Shown here piece by piece: positions 6,785 through 13,941 of a stretch of DNA of 21,140 nucleotides (position 1 is the stretch's first letter; each line of letters starts with the position of its first letter). The DNA lies in the NCBI GenBank assembly GCA_045646365.1, contig JAZRKP010000080.1, forward strand, positions 1 to 21,140, written 5' to 3'. The notes beneath the pieces were generated by a model that was not told the DNA's origin, made no database searches, and was given only the letters and a program-made list of their open reading frames with translations. A program made the position numbers and the translations under genes. This DNA comes from SIG454 sp045646365 (lineage in GTDB: Bacteria > Bacillota > Clostridia > Monoglobales > Monoglobaceae).

Positions 6785-7475
6785 TATTCTAAATAATTTT
6801 TCCGCATTGACACAGACGCCGTTTTTCGGAGTATCAATCGCGTTGATTATGTTCAGTATTGCAAAGCTTATAACAAGCCGTTTTTCAACTCCGATTATGA
6901 ATCCGCTTTTGATAAGTTCTGTTCTAATCTGGATATTCTATTTCTCACTTGGTATTCCTGTTTCAAACTTTGATTCAGGCGGACAGGTAATCCTTATGCT
7001 TCTTCCGCTTTCCACGGCGGCATTAGCGGTTTCTATGTATAATAAGCGAAAGCTTATCAGTAAAAATCTCATTCCGATTCTGGCGGGATGTATTGTCGGA
7101 GTTGTGGTATCGGTATCAAGTGTTCTTATCCTCTGCCGATTCTTTGGTATTAACGAACCTGTTACCAAATCTCTCATTCCAAAATCAGTTACAACCGCTA
7201 TCGCCTTACCTCTTGCAGAAAGTCTTGGCGGATATTCCCCAATCGCATCTGCGGCAGTTTTTGTTACGGGTTTGTTCGGGGCGATTATGTGTCCATATTT
7301 CATAAAGTGGACACGGCTTAACAATTCCGTTGCAGCAGGTCTTGGAATTGGAGCCTCCTGTCACGCTCTCGGCACTGCCCAAGCAGTTAAAATTGGCGAA
7401 ACAGAAGGTGCTATGGGTGGAATCGCTATTGGAATTTGCGGACTTTTAACAGTTATTGTTTCACTTTTCATATAA
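6777..7475 (+). CDS. lrgB: LrgB/CidB family membrane protein
   Basis: This 232-residue hydrophobic protein has about six membrane segments. The LrgB signature LIPKSVTTAIALPLAESLGG lies at about 133-152, and the GLGIGASCHALGTAQA block at about 189-204. It is the partner subunit of LrgA, with murein hydrolase control or small carboxylate (pyruvate/glycolate-like) transport as the known family roles. AAAGGAGG precedes its ATG inside the end of lrgA. It ends 2 nt before a bidirectional terminator shared with the convergent LCP-family gene. Length is normal for the family. Confidence 0.92.
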   Translation: MTDILNNFSALTQTPFFGVSIALIMFSIAKLITSRFSTPIMNPLLISSVLIWIFYFSLGIPVSNFDSGGQVILMLLPLSTAALAVSMYNKRKLISKNLIPILAGCIVGVVVSVSSVLILCRFFGINEPVTKSLIPKSVTTAIALPLAESLGGYSPIASAAVFVTGLFGAIMCPYFIKWTRLNNSVAAGLGIGASCHALGTAQAVKIGETEGAMGGIAIGICGLLTVIVSLFI

Positions 7476-7476
7476 T

Positions 7477-7502
7477 AAAAAAACGGCTTTATGCCGTTTT
7501 TT
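7477..7502. terminator. Shared convergent terminator (lrgB / LCP gene)
   Basis: An AAAACGGC/GCCGTTTT stem (7480-7487 with 7493-7500), loop of 5 nt, with A and T runs on both sides. It serves lrgB on the plus strand and the LCP gene on the minus strand, whose stop codon overlaps its edge. Confidence 0.85.
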
Positions 7503-8487
7503 ATTTTTTCCCTTTTTCTCTGAAATTTTCGAGAATAGTATTGAGTTCTTCCATATTCTTTGCCGTATTATAGATAACATACGAACCGCCGTTTATCATT
7601 TCAGGGGTGTTCGGAAGAACATACATTGTCACCTTATCCGCAGTAAGGTTTTTAATTGTTCCGAAGCTCTCCATAACTTTTTCAAAACTATAATTAGTTC
7701 TTACATTCTCATTAACAACCTCATAGATTTCATCAATCTTATTAAGGTTTGAAACTGTCAGTTTCTGCCTTATAAGTTCCTTAATGAAATTCTGCTGAGC
7801 ATCAACACGGGCAAGGTCCGCTCTTCCGTCTCTGTAATTACGGAATCTGACGAAATCGTGTGCCGCCTTACCGTCAAGGTGTTGCATACCTTTCTTTAAG
7901 TGAATATGCAAGTTCTGGTACGGGTCGTCATAGTTCATATTCTCAGGTACTTCAAAGTCAACTCCACCCAAAGCATCAATAATATTTATAAAACCCTCAA
8001 AATCGACCGTTGCAAAATAGTGAATTGGCAGACCTGTTATTTCCTTCACTTTTCTTACGACAAGCTCTTCAGGAACCTTAATATTACCTTTTGCAACCTG
8101 TTGTTTACCTATTGCCATATACGAATTTATCTTGTTATATACAGGAACACCGCTGGAATTATAAATTATTGAGCCATTACTGTTTCTTGACGCAATCGCC
8201 GTATCACGGGGAATCGACAAAATATTAAGTTTTCCCGTTTCTCCGTTTAGATTCACGAGCATAATGGTATCACACCTGTCGCCACCGTCGTCAGTCCCCA
8301 TAAGAAGAATATTGACAACTCCGCCAGGTTCATGTGAGTCAAGGGCAAGGTTTATTCTCTCACCTATATCCATCGTCATAAGCTTAGCTCCTGCAAACAC
8401 GCCAAGCCCTAAAGAGACTATAACAAGGAAAATCCAGACCTTGTATATAAATCTCATCCTTTTCTTTCTTTTTCTATTTCCAGACAT
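7501..8487 (-). CDS. LytR-CpsA-Psr (LCP) family cell-wall glycopolymer transferase
   Basis: This 328-residue membrane-anchored enzyme has a very basic N-terminus (NRKRKKRMR), one transmembrane helix (about 14-34) and an extracellular LCP domain. Visible catalytic-type residues are in NILLMGTDDGGDRCDT (about 59-74), the SIPRDT motif (91-96), and the FVRFRNYRDGRADLARVDAQQ segment, whose arginines bind the polyprenyl pyrophosphate. The family attaches teichoic acid or other anionic glycopolymers to peptidoglycan. I start it at ATG 8487, behind GGGAG at the right distance. A GTG 30 nt upstream is in frame but lacks a ribosome binding site and lies in the promoter-proximal leader. It is transcribed alone. 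Which glycopolymer it transfers is unknown. Confidence 0.9.
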   Translation of the reverse strand: MSGNRKRKKRMRFIYKVWIFLVIVSLGLGVFAGAKLMTMDIGERINLALDSHEPGGVVNILLMGTDDGGDRCDTIMLVNLNGETGKLNILSIPRDTAIASRNSNGSIIYNSSGVPVYNKINSYMAIGKQQVAKGNIKVPEELVVRKVKEITGLPIHYFATVDFEGFINIIDALGGVDFEVPENMNYDDPYQNLHIHLKKGMQHLDGKAAHDFVRFRNYRDGRADLARVDAQQNFIKELIRQKLTVSNLNKIDEIYEVVNENVRTNYSFEKVMESFGTIKNLTADKVTMYVLPNTPEMINGGSYVIYNTAKNMEELNTILENFREKGKK

Positions 8488-8521
8488 ATTAAAATCTCCC
8501 TGATTATATAAGTACACAACT

Positions 8522-8550
8522 ATTATAGCTTATCTGTCGAAAAAAATCAA
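8522..8550 (-). promoter_or_regulatory. Promoter for the LCP-family gene
   Basis: TTGATT (8545-8550), 17 nt, TATAAT (8522-8527) on the minus strand, about 35 nt before the ATG. Its -35 region overlaps the T-tract of the upstream terminator. Confidence 0.7.
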
Positions 8551-8580
8551 TAGGGCTACCCTTACAAAAGGATAGCCCTA
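8538..8580 (-). terminator. Terminator of the YabE-like gene
   Basis: A long stem (TAGGGCTA/TAGCCCTA at 8551-8558 and 8573-8580, one mismatch, then CCTT/AAGG) with a 4-nt loop is followed on the minus strand by TTGATTTTTTTCG. It lies 25 nt after the YabE-like stop codon. Confidence 0.85.
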
Positions 8581-8605
8581 ATATTAAATTTATGTTACAA
8601 ATTCA

Positions 8606-9664
8606 CTAATTCAGAATATAAACAGTAACATTTCTGCGTCCCCACTGGATAGCTTCTGCGGTTGAGTCCATATAAAGGTCAATTATATTTCCTTTTATAG
8701 CACCGCCCGTATCTGCAGCGATTGCATAGCCATAGCCTTCAACATATACCCTTGTTCCCAAAGGAATAAATCTCGGGTCAACGGCGATAACACCTCTTTG
8801 AGCAATCATACCCGTTGCAGTTCTTGCCTCCCCGGGTCTTTTTCCACAGCTTACTGCATCATAAGCCGTTGCGTTACACTGAACAACTCTGCTGTATGAC
8901 AGTGTTCCGCTACGGGATGTTGTTACTGTCCCGTTATAAGCGAGGGTATAATCATCAAGCATAACTCGTTTTGTTCCAACCTCAACAACCTGTTCTTCAG
9001 GTTTGGTTATAACTGTTTCTTTAACAACTGTTCTGCCCGTCTCTACTCCATCAGCATAAGAAATCTTGTATGTCTTTACACTCTCACCCTTTTTACCCTT
9101 CTGAACAACTTTTCTTACTCCGCTGTTCAAAGAAGCATTAGGCTTTTCTGTGCTTGCAAACTCGGTTTCTTCTGTCATTGTAACTGTTTCCGTTGTGTTT
9201 TTCACCAGAACGATTTTCGTATCAGCCTTAGCAATTTTAGTCCGGTTCGGCGTAACATTATCCTCGTCTGTTAATTCATATCCAGCATCAGCAAGTATAT
9301 CCGAAACAACTCTTTTTGTTGTTTTCAAAGCACGGGTTTCCCCATTCGCTGTAATATACACCTGCATAGCACGGTAAACTTCAATGGTCATATCATCACG
9401 AAGGTCAGCCTTTTTCCCATAGCTCACTCTGTCTCCGTCACGGAGAACGATACCCTGTTCAAAAAGAACTTCCTCCACTGTGTTCTTAAATGTTAAAACT
9501 TTTGTTTCCTTGCTTCCGCCATCAATAACAGTAACACTTTTACACATAACATCGAATGTAATTGCTGACGCAATCATAATAATCAGTGCAACCATACTGC
9601 TTATAACGGCGATTTTTGCTGAAAAGGATAAATTAACCTTCATATCCTTTCGGCTAAATATCAT
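8606..9664 (-). CDS. yabE: YabE-like G5 and 3D domain protein (Rpf-type cell-wall remodelling)
   Basis: This 352-residue exported protein has an N-terminal membrane anchor or signal (about 14-38), two DUF348 ubiquitin-like repeats (about 42-95 and 98-155), a G5 domain (about 160-240) and a C-terminal 3D domain (about 265-352). The 3D domain has Asp residues in the blocks AVDPRFIPLG, AADTGGAIKG and IIDLYMDS. The 3D fold is that of lytic transglycosylases such as MltA and stationary-phase Sps/YabE proteins, so a role in peptidoglycan cleavage is expected. I start at ATG 9664, since AGAGGTG lies 5 nt upstream of it; a TTG directly before it is less likely. It has its own promoter, a structured leader and its own terminator. 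In Bacillus yabE lies next to rnmV-ksgA-yabG-veg; here veg and ksgA are also in the window but separated. Confidence 0.88.
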   Translation of the reverse strand: MIFSRKDMKVNLSFSAKIAVISSMVALIIMIASAITFDVMCKSVTVIDGGSKETKVLTFKNTVEEVLFEQGIVLRDGDRVSYGKKADLRDDMTIEVYRAMQVYITANGETRALKTTKRVVSDILADAGYELTDEDNVTPNRTKIAKADTKIVLVKNTTETVTMTEETEFASTEKPNASLNSGVRKVVQKGKKGESVKTYKISYADGVETGRTVVKETVITKPEEQVVEVGTKRVMLDDYTLAYNGTVTTSRSGTLSYSRVVQCNATAYDAVSCGKRPGEARTATGMIAQRGVIAVDPRFIPLGTRVYVEGYGYAIAADTGGAIKGNIIDLYMDSTAEAIQWGRRNVTVYILN

Positions 9665-9667
9665 CAA

Positions 9668-9752
9668 ATCACCTCTCTTAAATTTCAGGAAAACACTCCT
9701 GAATTACGCTGAGATTTATCGGAAATTTCTTCCTTTTAGCGCCCCCAGCGAC
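9668..9752 (-). promoter_or_regulatory. Structured 5' leader of the YabE-like gene
   Basis: The predicted leader of about 88 nt can fold into a closing stem CGCTG/CAGCG (9746-9750 with 9707-9711) that encloses a small GGAA/TTCC hairpin. A separate 7-bp hairpin TTCAGGA/TCCTGAA (9697-9703 with 9684-9690) follows, just 7-8 nt before the ribosome binding site. I could not match it to a riboswitch class I know. It could be an RNA stability element, a protein-binding site or an undescribed regulatory RNA. Confidence 0.4.
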
Positions 9753-9758
9753 CTGTTA

Positions 9759-9787
9759 ATTATACCAAAAAATTGAAATTTGGTCAA
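9759..9787 (-). promoter_or_regulatory. Promoter for the YabE-like gene
   Basis: TTGACC (9782-9787), 17 nt, TATAAT (9759-9764) with TGG directly before the -10. One hexamer base differs from consensus. Confidence 0.85.
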
Positions 9788-9842
9788 ATCAGATTAGACG
9801 GATTTATTCAACCTCAGCCAACTTAAGACGGGATTTCGAGCC

Positions 9843-9868
9843 GACTTTTTTACCAAAAGTCCTTTTTT
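9843..9868 (+). terminator. Orphan plus-strand terminator-like hairpin
   Basis: GACTTTT/AAAAGTC (9843-9849 with 9855-9861), 5-nt loop, followed on the plus strand by CTTTTTTC. No plus-strand gene lies upstream within 2 kb; it may end an antisense transcript over the yabE 5' region, or be fortuitous. Confidence 0.45.
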
Positions 9869-9870
9869 CT

Positions 9871-9900
9871 CCCGTTTCCTCTCGTTTCCTCCCGTTTTCA
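9871..9900. repeat. Three tandem 10-bp repeats, CCCGTTTCCT-like
   Basis: Three contiguous decamers (CCCGTTTCCT, CTCGTTTCCT, CCCGTTTTCA) form a polypyrimidine tract on the plus strand. The last one contains the stop codon of the membrane protein gene at 9898-9900. Confidence 0.6.
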
Positions 9901-11067
9901 TTTCCCAAAGCAAGCTCGTCTCAACATTGCTCCGCTCAGAAGATATATGAGAATATTGGCAGGATAGCCACCCGTTTCCGTTAAAAAAGTGTAAATCGAA
10001 AAACCTATAACCGAGCCAAGTCCCGCTCGTAAAATTTTCTTGTCTCCTCCGTCTTTTTTCAGTATTTTCAAAACCGCTTGTCTAGACATTCTCAAAACAC
10101 ACCAGAAAAAAACAAAAGCGGAGATAGAAAAAACCAACGATGCAAAAATTCCGTAATCACCAAAATCTATTCCCTCATAATTCAAAGCCACCCCTTTAAA
10201 ACTGCGACTCCAGAAAAAATACCCCGTTTCAAAAATCTTTTCGCTGAGTATCCCATTCCTGATAATCCTCAGTCCAATCCCCACAATCCAGGGTGAGACT
10301 AACGCAATGGGAAGTATCATCCGCCACTCCCCAAATAAAACCATAACCAGAATCCCAATCCCACCACAAAGAAGAGCAACTCCTCCGCTTCGGGACAGGG
10401 CATAAACTCCTGTAACCAACAAAATAATTCCTGCCACATAATATCTCCGTTTTCCAACCGATAAAACGCTCAGAGCATACGGCATAAACGAAATTAAAAC
10501 AGAGGCATCCCCACCTTTACCGAAAAAGCATTGAACCGCCCATAACCTTGTTATTATTTTCAACATTTTTTCATACTGCTTTTTCTCCAGATTTCTTACA
10601 ATAAAGAACAAAATTACGGCACTTTCTACATATATTATATATACAAGTGCTTCAAGCTTTACAAACGGGGCAAATAACACCGTTAAAACAGTTTCATAAA
10701 ATACTACATATTGTAGTTTCCCCTGTTTCATAAACCATAGTGCTAAAACCACCGTCAATAAAATTATATGCCACATTTCTCCATTCCATAACCCCAAAAA
10801 CGGACAAAACCCTAAAATCCATATCGTACCGCTCCATTCCGTCTCGGGAAAATGGATATTTAGCCTATCCCCAATCCGTTTTAAAATAATATCCGTCTTA
10901 TTTTTAATATAGCTTTTTTCCCACATTTCCGATGTATAATCAAAATCAAAAAACACCTTTACGGCAGGAATGTCCTTTATATAAACATAAATTTTCCCGA
11001 AAACACTTTCAAAAAACAGTTCTTTTACTCTCTTAATAAGGTGAATTTCCGTTCTCCCCTCTCGCAA
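9898..11067 (-). CDS. Polytopic membrane protein, possibly O-antigen ligase/polymerase-like
   Basis: From a TTG at 11067 this is 389 residues: a charged amphipathic N-terminal stretch (1-75), then about nine or ten hydrophobic segments. The block GVYALSRSGGVALLCGGIGI around 220-239 resembles the SRG-containing helix of O-antigen ligase/polymerase (Wzy_C-like) proteins, and a glycine/tyrosine-rich external loop (about 282-306) follows as in that family. A role in polymerising or ligating a cell-surface glycan is a tentative inference. The start is unusual. No in-frame ATG or GTG is available before codon 48, the TTG has no ribosome binding site, and a strong GGGGAG (11054-11059) lies 7 nt before an ATT codon at 11046, which may be the true start. 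The gene is alone on this strand between the YabE-like gene and divergent veg. Confidence 0.65.
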   Translation of the reverse strand: MREGRTEIHLIKRVKELFFESVFGKIYVYIKDIPAVKVFFDFDYTSEMWEKSYIKNKTDIILKRIGDRLNIHFPETEWSGTIWILGFCPFLGLWNGEMWHIILLTVVLALWFMKQGKLQYVVFYETVLTVLFAPFVKLEALVYIIYVESAVILFFIVRNLEKKQYEKMLKIITRLWAVQCFFGKGGDASVLISFMPYALSVLSVGKRRYYVAGIILLVTGVYALSRSGGVALLCGGIGILVMVLFGEWRMILPIALVSPWIVGIGLRIIRNGILSEKIFETGYFFWSRSFKGVALNYEGIDFGDYGIFASLVFSISAFVFFWCVLRMSRQAVLKILKKDGGDKKILRAGLGSVIGFSIYTFLTETGGYPANILIYLLSGAMLRRACFGK

Positions 11068-11174
11068 TTTACTGCTTTTTTATTATTATTTTGGTTATTT
11101 TTACGCAGTTTAATACAATTTTTCCTATATTATTAAATTTTTACAAAATTACTAAACTTTTTTTCGAAAAAGTA

Positions 11175-11203
11175 TTTACATTTACCACAATATATGTTAT
11201 AAT
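11175..11203 (+). promoter_or_regulatory. Promoter of veg
   Basis: TTTACA (11175-11180), 17 nt, TATAAT (11198-11203) with an extended TGT. The transcript would begin near 11210 and start with a hairpin ACACAA/TTGTGT (11216-11221 with 11226-11231), which may stabilise the mRNA. Confidence 0.85.
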
Positions 11204-11263
11204 AGTTTCATTGAGACACAAGCTATTGTGTTTGTAAGTATTTTACATAAGAGGTGCCAATAA

Positions 11264-11515
11264 ATGGACAACAAAAAAGAATTAGATAAAATAAAATCAG
11301 ACCTCAAAGATAATATCGGAAGCAAAATTAAGTTTGCATCAAAGAAAGGCAGAAAAAAGCGTACTGTTCGTAACGGGGTTATCGAAAGCACTTATGCTAA
11401 TGTTTTCGTAATCAAAATTGATTCCCTTAACGAAGATGAAACTGCCGAAAGACGAGTTTCTTATACATATGCTGACATTCTTACAAAGAATGTGGAACTT
11501 GCACTCTGTAAGTAA
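11264..11515 (+). CDS. veg: Veg family protein
   Basis: This 83-residue small basic protein of the Veg family (DUF1021) folds as a small beta-barrel. The diagnostic blocks are SKIKFASKKGRKKRTVRNGVI (about 20-40), ESTYANVFVIKID (41-53) and RRVSYTYADILT (63-74). In Bacillus subtilis veg is strongly expressed in growing cells and stimulates biofilm matrix gene expression; the molecular activity is not settled. AGAGGTG precedes the ATG, and a strong promoter and a terminator make it a single-gene unit. In Bacillus it sits just beyond ksgA and yabG near the origin; here it lies between the polytopic membrane protein gene and the SRP RNA gene. Length is normal. Confidence 0.93.
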   Translation: MDNKKELDKIKSDLKDNIGSKIKFASKKGRKKRTVRNGVIESTYANVFVIKIDSLNEDETAERRVSYTYADILTKNVELALCK

Positions 11516-11530
11516 ATTTTTCGTCAATTT

Positions 11531-11585
11531 AAGACTGTAAATAGACAGCTTGTAAAAAATGCTGTTTGTTTGCAGTCTTTTTGTT
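11531..11585 (+). terminator. Terminator of veg
   Basis: A long imperfect hairpin (AAGACTG paired with CAGTCTT at its base, GACAGC with GCTGTT higher) is followed by TTTTTGTTT. The T-tract runs directly into the -35 of the SRP RNA promoter. Confidence 0.85.
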
Positions 11586-11613
11586 TGACAAATTCATCTT
11601 CTTGTGATATACT
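11585..11613 (+). promoter_or_regulatory. Promoter of the SRP RNA gene
   Basis: TTGACA (11585-11590), 17 nt, TATACT (11608-11613) with TGA before it (extended -10). Predicted start at 11620 coincides with the first base of the terminal RNA helix. Confidence 0.9.
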
Positions 11614-11619
11614 ATATAG

Positions 11620-11890
11620 GCTATGTTAAATCGGGGCGGTAGCGGTGCCTTGTAACCTTCAATCCGCTAAGTAGGGATGACAACTTGAGCTGAGGGGCAT
11701 ATTTGTCCGGTCTGTTTCCGGTAAGTGGTGTTGACGGTCCGGTCCTACGCAATCAAAACCTGTGAACCATGTCAGGGCAGGAATGCAGCAGCATTAAGCA
11801 GTTCTTTTTGATGTGCCGTAGGGTAGCCGGGCTTGAGCTAACTGCCGTGTTTCCGCGGGTAGGTATGCTTCAAACTCAAGAACATAGCTT
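11620..11890 (+). ncRNA. ffs: Signal recognition particle RNA, large type (scRNA)
   Basis: This RNA of about 270 nt is the core of the signal recognition particle, which binds Ffh to target nascent membrane proteins. The invariant apical helix 8 is present: GUCAGG (11771-11776), a GGAA tetraloop (11780-11783) and AGCAGC (11787-11792). The 5' part (about 11630-11690, GGGGCGGTAGCGGTGCC and following) is the Alu domain found in Bacillus and Clostridia but not in the short 4.5S RNAs. The terminal helix GCTATGTT/AACATAGC (11620-11627 with 11881-11888) defines the ends and is followed by TTTATTTTTT, which may act as a terminator. dnaX begins 24 nt beyond this, so it may partly depend on read-through from the strong SRP RNA promoter. 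Confidence 0.95.
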
Positions 11891-11914
11891 TATTTTTTAA
11901 AGGAGGTTTGTGAT

Positions 11915-13513
11915 ATGTCCGAAATGTATCAGGCTTTATACCGTAAATGGCGTCCTATGATATTTGAAGATGTTGTGGGTCAGAGCCATATTTCCGAAAC
12001 GCTGAGAAACAGTGTTTTATCCGGGCGTATCGCGCATGCCTATCTTTTTTGCGGTACAAGAGGAACAGGTAAAACTACCTGTGCTAAAATTCTCTCCCGT
12101 GCGGTCAACTGTGAAAATCCGCAGGACGGGAATCCTTGTAACGCCTGCCCATCTTGTCTCGGGATTATGGATGGCTCAATTTTAGATGTTTACGAAATGG
12201 ACGCCGCAAGTAACCGCGGTGTCGGTGATATTCGTCAAATCCGTGATGAGGTCGATTATGCCCCATCAAGCTGTAAATTTAAAGTTTACATTATCGACGA
12301 AGCACATATGATTACAAACGAAGGTTTCAATGCCCTTCTTAAAACTTTGGAAGAACCGCCCGAATATGTTATTTTTATTCTGGCAACAACGGAGCCGAAC
12401 AAAATTCTCCCAACCATTCTTTCAAGGTGTCAGCGTTTTGATTTCAGGAGAATCGGTGTCGATGATATTTCCAGCCGTATAAACAAAATCTGCAGTGCGG
12501 AAAATATAGAGATTACACCTGACGCATCTGAGCTTATAGCTGAACTTGCTGACGGGTCTATGCGTGACGGCTTGAGTATTCTGGAACAGTGCACAGCATC
12601 AGTTTCCGGTGAAATCAGAAAAGATGATGTTGCGGAAGCCGTTGGTATTGTTGATGACGGAATCTTATTCGATTTGGCTGACTATATCGCAGCAGAGGAT
12701 ACTCTTTCCTGTCTTAAAACTGCTGACGAATTTTTGAATAAAGGTAAAGAGGTAGCAAGCTTCTTTGATGATATTATCGACCATTTCCGAAACCTTATGT
12801 TCTGTAAGGCTACGGAAAACCCTGCAGAAATCATTGAACGAAGCCACGAAAAAATAGAAAAATATAAAGCTCAGGCAGATAAATACTCTGTCGAACGACT
12901 TTTATACTCCATAACAACCCTTTGCGAATATCTCGCTCAGGCAAAATGGATTGCAAATCCGAGAATATCCGTGGAAATGGCGCTTTTAAAGCTTGCCAAA
13001 CCCCAATACGGTGAGGGAAGCGAGGCGCTTTCAGCGAGAGTTTCTGCTCTTGAAAACAAAATTGAGTCAGGGAATATAACAGTGTCCCCTGCGAAAGCGA
13101 AAATAACCCAGAAAGAGCCGACGAAACCCGTATCAAAACCAAAAACTGATGCGCCAAAGGAAAGTGTTCCTGATGGTAGCAAATGGGATAAATGGGAGGA
13201 AGCCCTTAGTATTATCAAAAACGAAAGCAAAAAGCTATATATGTTTTTGTTCCGTGCTCAGGCTTATATCACGGGCGACTCCATTGAAATTATTCTCTCC
13301 AATCGTGAGGCTTACGAAAGAATTGCAACCCCGCAAGGGAAAGCTTATCTCTCAGAACTTTTTGAAAAAGTTGGCGGAGAGAGTTATAAAATCATTGTAT
13401 CAGAAAGCGGAAATCGTCTGAACAGACAGACAGAGGCAAACTCAATTTCTATTGCCGATTTGGCTAAGAAAAAGGATTTGCTCGGCGATGTTATGACGGT
13501 TACTGAAAATTAA
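11915..13513 (+). CDS. dnaX: DNA polymerase III subunit gamma/tau
   Basis: This 532-residue protein is the clamp-loader ATPase of the replicative polymerase. It is an AAA+ protein, with Walker A GTRGTGKTT at 47-55, zinc-binding cysteines 66, 75, 78 and 81, Walker B VYIIDEAH at 124-131, sensor ATTE at 157-160, and the SRC arginine finger at 170-172. A proline/lysine-rich linker (about 390-425) leads to a C-terminal domain of the tau type. Length fits the Firmicute single-product form; I saw no convincing slippery site for a shortened gamma product. AAAGGAGG precedes the ATG. It follows the SRP RNA gene and precedes ebfC by 25 nt, the conserved Firmicute order. Confidence 0.97.
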   Translation: MSEMYQALYRKWRPMIFEDVVGQSHISETLRNSVLSGRIAHAYLFCGTRGTGKTTCAKILSRAVNCENPQDGNPCNACPSCLGIMDGSILDVYEMDAASNRGVGDIRQIRDEVDYAPSSCKFKVYIIDEAHMITNEGFNALLKTLEEPPEYVIFILATTEPNKILPTILSRCQRFDFRRIGVDDISSRINKICSAENIEITPDASELIAELADGSMRDGLSILEQCTASVSGEIRKDDVAEAVGIVDDGILFDLADYIAAEDTLSCLKTADEFLNKGKEVASFFDDIIDHFRNLMFCKATENPAEIIERSHEKIEKYKAQADKYSVERLLYSITTLCEYLAQAKWIANPRISVEMALLKLAKPQYGEGSEALSARVSALENKIESGNITVSPAKAKITQKEPTKPVSKPKTDAPKESVPDGSKWDKWEEALSIIKNESKKLYMFLFRAQAYITGDSIEIILSNREAYERIATPQGKAYLSELFEKVGGESYKIIVSESGNRLNRQTEANSISIADLAKKKDLLGDVMTVTEN

Positions 13514-13538
13514 AATATAAAAAGAAAGGCTGATAAAA

Positions 13539-13886
13539 ATGGCAAAAGGTGGATTCCCAAGAGGAATGGGCGGCGGTCCTAATATGAATCAGATGCTCAA
13601 GCAGGCACAGAAAATGCAGGAGCAGATGCTTAAAATGCAGGAGGAACTTGAAAATAAGACTTATGAGGCAAGTGCCGGCGGCGGTGCTGTCAGCGTTAAG
13701 ATAAGCGGAAAGAAAGAACTTATGGAAATCAATCTTTCCGAAGCAGTTGTTGACCCTGACGATATTGAAATGCTTCAGGACCTTATCATTGCAGCTGTCA
13801 ACGAAGGTCTCCGCAAGGCTTCCGAAAGTTCCGAAAATGAACTTGGTAAACTTACAGGCGGACTTAATATCCCCGGCTTATTCTAA
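13539..13886 (+). CDS. ebfC: YbaB/EbfC family nucleoid-associated protein
   Basis: This 115-residue DNA-binding protein has a glycine-rich N-terminus, a long Met/Gln/Lys-rich helix (about 14-42) that forms the dimer arm, the AGGGAVSVKISGKKEL core (about 46-61), the conserved ISGKKELMEINL-VVDPDDIEMLQDLI block, and an NIPGLF end. The family forms tweezer-like dimers that bind DNA and affect nucleoid structure. It follows dnaX, as yaaK does in Bacillus, and is probably co-transcribed with it. recR, usually the next gene, is missing: a terminator comes 7 nt after the stop codon. Confidence 0.95.
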   Translation: MAKGGFPRGMGGGPNMNQMLKQAQKMQEQMLKMQEELENKTYEASAGGGAVSVKISGKKELMEINLSEAVVDPDDIEMLQDLIIAAVNEGLRKASESSENELGKLTGGLNIPGLF

Positions 13887-13922
13887 AAAATTTAAGAGGT
13901 CGATTTTATCGACCTCTTTTAA
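13886..13922. terminator. Shared convergent terminator (ebfC / yhbY)
   Basis: A perfect 10-bp stem AAGAGGTCGA/TCGACCTCTT (13894-13903 with 13909-13918) with a 5-nt loop is flanked by AAAAAATTT and TTTTAATTT. It can stop transcription of ebfC from the left and the murC-ksgA-yhbY operon from the right. Confidence 0.9.
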
Positions 13923-13941
13923 TTTCTAAATCTTTTTACTC

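Noticed and set aside
6938..7324. Minus-strand open frame of 128 codons inside lrgB
   Set aside because: Antisense to the conserved LrgB signature and without start signals.
9668..9752. Known c-di-AMP (ydaO) riboswitch in front of the YabE-like gene
   Set aside because: The conserved core sequences of that class could not be found; only generic hairpins are visible.
13400..13513. Programmed frameshift in dnaX to make a short gamma subunit
   Set aside because: A-rich codons near the end (AAGAAAAAGG) are too close to the stop to yield a meaningful short form, and no stem or upstream slippery heptamer stood out.
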